From Kiritimatiellales bacterium (GTDB taxonomy: Bacteria > Verrucomicrobiota > Kiritimatiellia > Kiritimatiellales > Pontiellaceae), in contig DAOUQA010000135.1 of the NCBI GenBank assembly GCA_030625905.1, positions 1 through 5,811 on the forward strand: a DNA stretch of 5,811 nt, given 5' to 3'. The notes beneath the pieces are model-generated. The model searched no databases. It worked only from the letters and a program-made list of their open reading frames with translations, and was not told the DNA's origin. Shown in pieces: positions 4,808-5,811 of this stretch. The number at the start of each line of letters is the position of its first letter. Within the stretch, counting starts at the first letter, position 1. A program made the position numbers and the translations under genes.

Positions 4808-5811
4808 CTAACCCAATTCACGGGTGCGCTTGAGCCACATGCTCAAAATTGAAATATCCGAAGGATTAACGCCCGATATCCTGGATGCCTGCCCAATGTT
4901 TTCAGGCCGTATTCGCGTTAGTTTTTCAGAGGCCTCAGTCCTTAATCCTTTGATATGCTGGTATTTTAATCCCATAGGTATTTCTTGGGATTCGTATCTA
5001 TGGGCGGCGTCAATCCGGCCTTTTTCCCGTTTAATGTAGCCCGCATACTTGACTTCGATTTCCACTTGCCGAATGGCCTCTTCGTTCAGTGTAGAATCTG
5101 AATGGGGTAGGCTCTGATAGTTGTTTTCGGGTCTGCGGAGCCGTTGAGCCAACGAGGAGCCGTTATGGAAGGTTTTTTCCAAACGCAGGATTTCGGACTG
5201 TATTAAGTCGTTGTGTGCGGTGATCTCTTCGATTTCCTTAGGAGCAACGATTCCAAGCTGCTTTGTTTTTGATAATAACCGGAAATAGACATTGTCTTGT
5301 CGTAATGTAAGGCGATGTTCGGATCTGGACGTAAACATTCGATAAGGTTCATCTGTCCCCTTAGTAACCAAATCATCGATTAATACACCAATATAGCCCT
5401 CGTCGCGGCCCAAAGTGAATGCTTCCCGCTTGAGGGTTTTCAAGGCCGCGTTGGCTCCAGCGATAAATCCTTGCCCTGCGGCTTCCTCGTAACCGGTTGT
5501 CCCGTTAATTTGCCCCGCAAAATAGAGATTTTCAACACGCTTTGTTTCCAATGTGTGAAAAAGCTGGATTGGATTGGAATAATCATACTCAATCGCATAC
5601 CCCGGACGCAAAATTTCAGCGTTTTCCAATCCCGGTATGGTATGGATCATGTCTGCTTGTATATTTTCCGGAAGGCTGTTTGAGGTGCCGTTGGGATAGA
5701 TGCGGACGTTGTTGCGACCCTCCGGCTCGATGAATACATGATGGGAATCGCGGTCGGCAAATTTGACGATCTTATCCTCAATGGATGGGCAGTAGCGAAC
5801 ACCGGTTCCTT
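4808..5811 (-). CDS. mnmG: tRNA uridine-5-carboxymethylaminomethyl modification enzyme MnmG (GidA), C-terminal 333 residues
   Basis: With MnmE, MnmG is the FAD-dependent enzyme that modifies the wobble uridine (C5 aminomethyl-type group) of certain tRNAs in the cytosol. The reading frame continues past the window edge; 333 C-terminal residues of a protein usually about 620 long are visible. Fragment residue 7 is the conserved cysteine of RYCPSIEDK. Then come EPEG (28-31), RPGYAIEYDY, the FAD-site segment GQINGTTGYEEAAGQG (99-114), DEGYIGVLIDDL (136-147), FTSRSEHRL (159-167), KYAGYI (254-259) and the C-terminal SRISGVNPSDI (309-319), which in this family belongs to the helical domain that contacts MnmE and tRNA. 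The frame is intact to a normal TAG stop. G+C is clearly lower than in the hyd genes. It is a housekeeping gene in the same orientation as the hyd genes but 278 bp upstream, so probably a separate transcription unit. Confidence 0.98.
   Translation of the reverse strand, partial: GTGVRYCPSIEDKIVKFADRDSHHVFIEPEGRNNVRIYPNGTSNSLPENIQADMIHTIPGLENAEILRPGYAIEYDYSNPIQLFHTLETKRVENLYFAGQINGTTGYEEAAGQGFIAGANAALKTLKREAFTLGRDEGYIGVLIDDLVTKGTDEPYRMFTSRSEHRLTLRQDNVYFRLLSKTKQLGIVAPKEIEEITAHNDLIQSEILRLEKTFHNGSSLAQRLRRPENNYQSLPHSDSTLNEEAIRQVEIEVKYAGYIKREKGRIDAAHRYESQEIPMGLKYQHIKGLRTEASEKLTRIRPENIGQASRISGVNPSDISILSMWLKRTRELG

Overview
The window holds four genes, all read leftward (minus strand). In transcription order they are: the 3' part of mnmG (tRNA wobble-uridine modification), a 278-bp AT-rich gap with promoter-like sequence, then hydC, an unusually long hydB, and the first 236 codons of hydA. 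The last three encode the subunits of a multimeric, probably electron-bifurcating [FeFe]-hydrogenase. hydA lacks its catalytic H-cluster domain only because the window ends.

The genes suggest a strictly anaerobic bacterium that produces or consumes H2 and uses it to balance ferredoxin and nicotinamide pools. Taxonomy cannot be fixed from these genes. G+C is moderate to high in the hyd genes and clearly lower in mnmG and the gap. The heptamer repeats between hydB and hydA may help place the genome, but I cannot assign a lineage with confidence.

Layout on the minus strand: mnmG ends at 4808. The gap 4530-4807 is about 27% G+C around one 30-bp GC-rich palindromic island, and carries two promoter-like sequences. 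hydC (4529-3999) and hydB (3996-841) are two bases apart, and the hydB ribosome-binding site lies inside hydC, so they are very likely translationally coupled. hydB to hydA is separated by 131 bases containing two inverted arrays of degenerate 7-bp repeats (consensus AATGnAG) around a smaller hairpin. hydA (709-1) runs off the window.

The most interesting feature is HydB. Its N-terminal ~570 residues are a normal HydB/NuoF: thioredoxin-like [2Fe-2S] domain, FMN/NADH site, one [4Fe-4S] site and an apparent zinc site. The usual C-terminal two-[4Fe-4S] ferredoxin domain is absent. In its place is a complete GltD/NfnB-like flavoprotein with iron-sulfur, FAD and NAD(P)H motifs. One half of the GltD N-terminal cysteine motif (RCLRC) sits at the extreme C-terminus instead. 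The predicted complex could join H2, NAD(H), a second pyridine nucleotide (plausibly NADPH) and ferredoxin in one enzyme. That role is inference from domain content.
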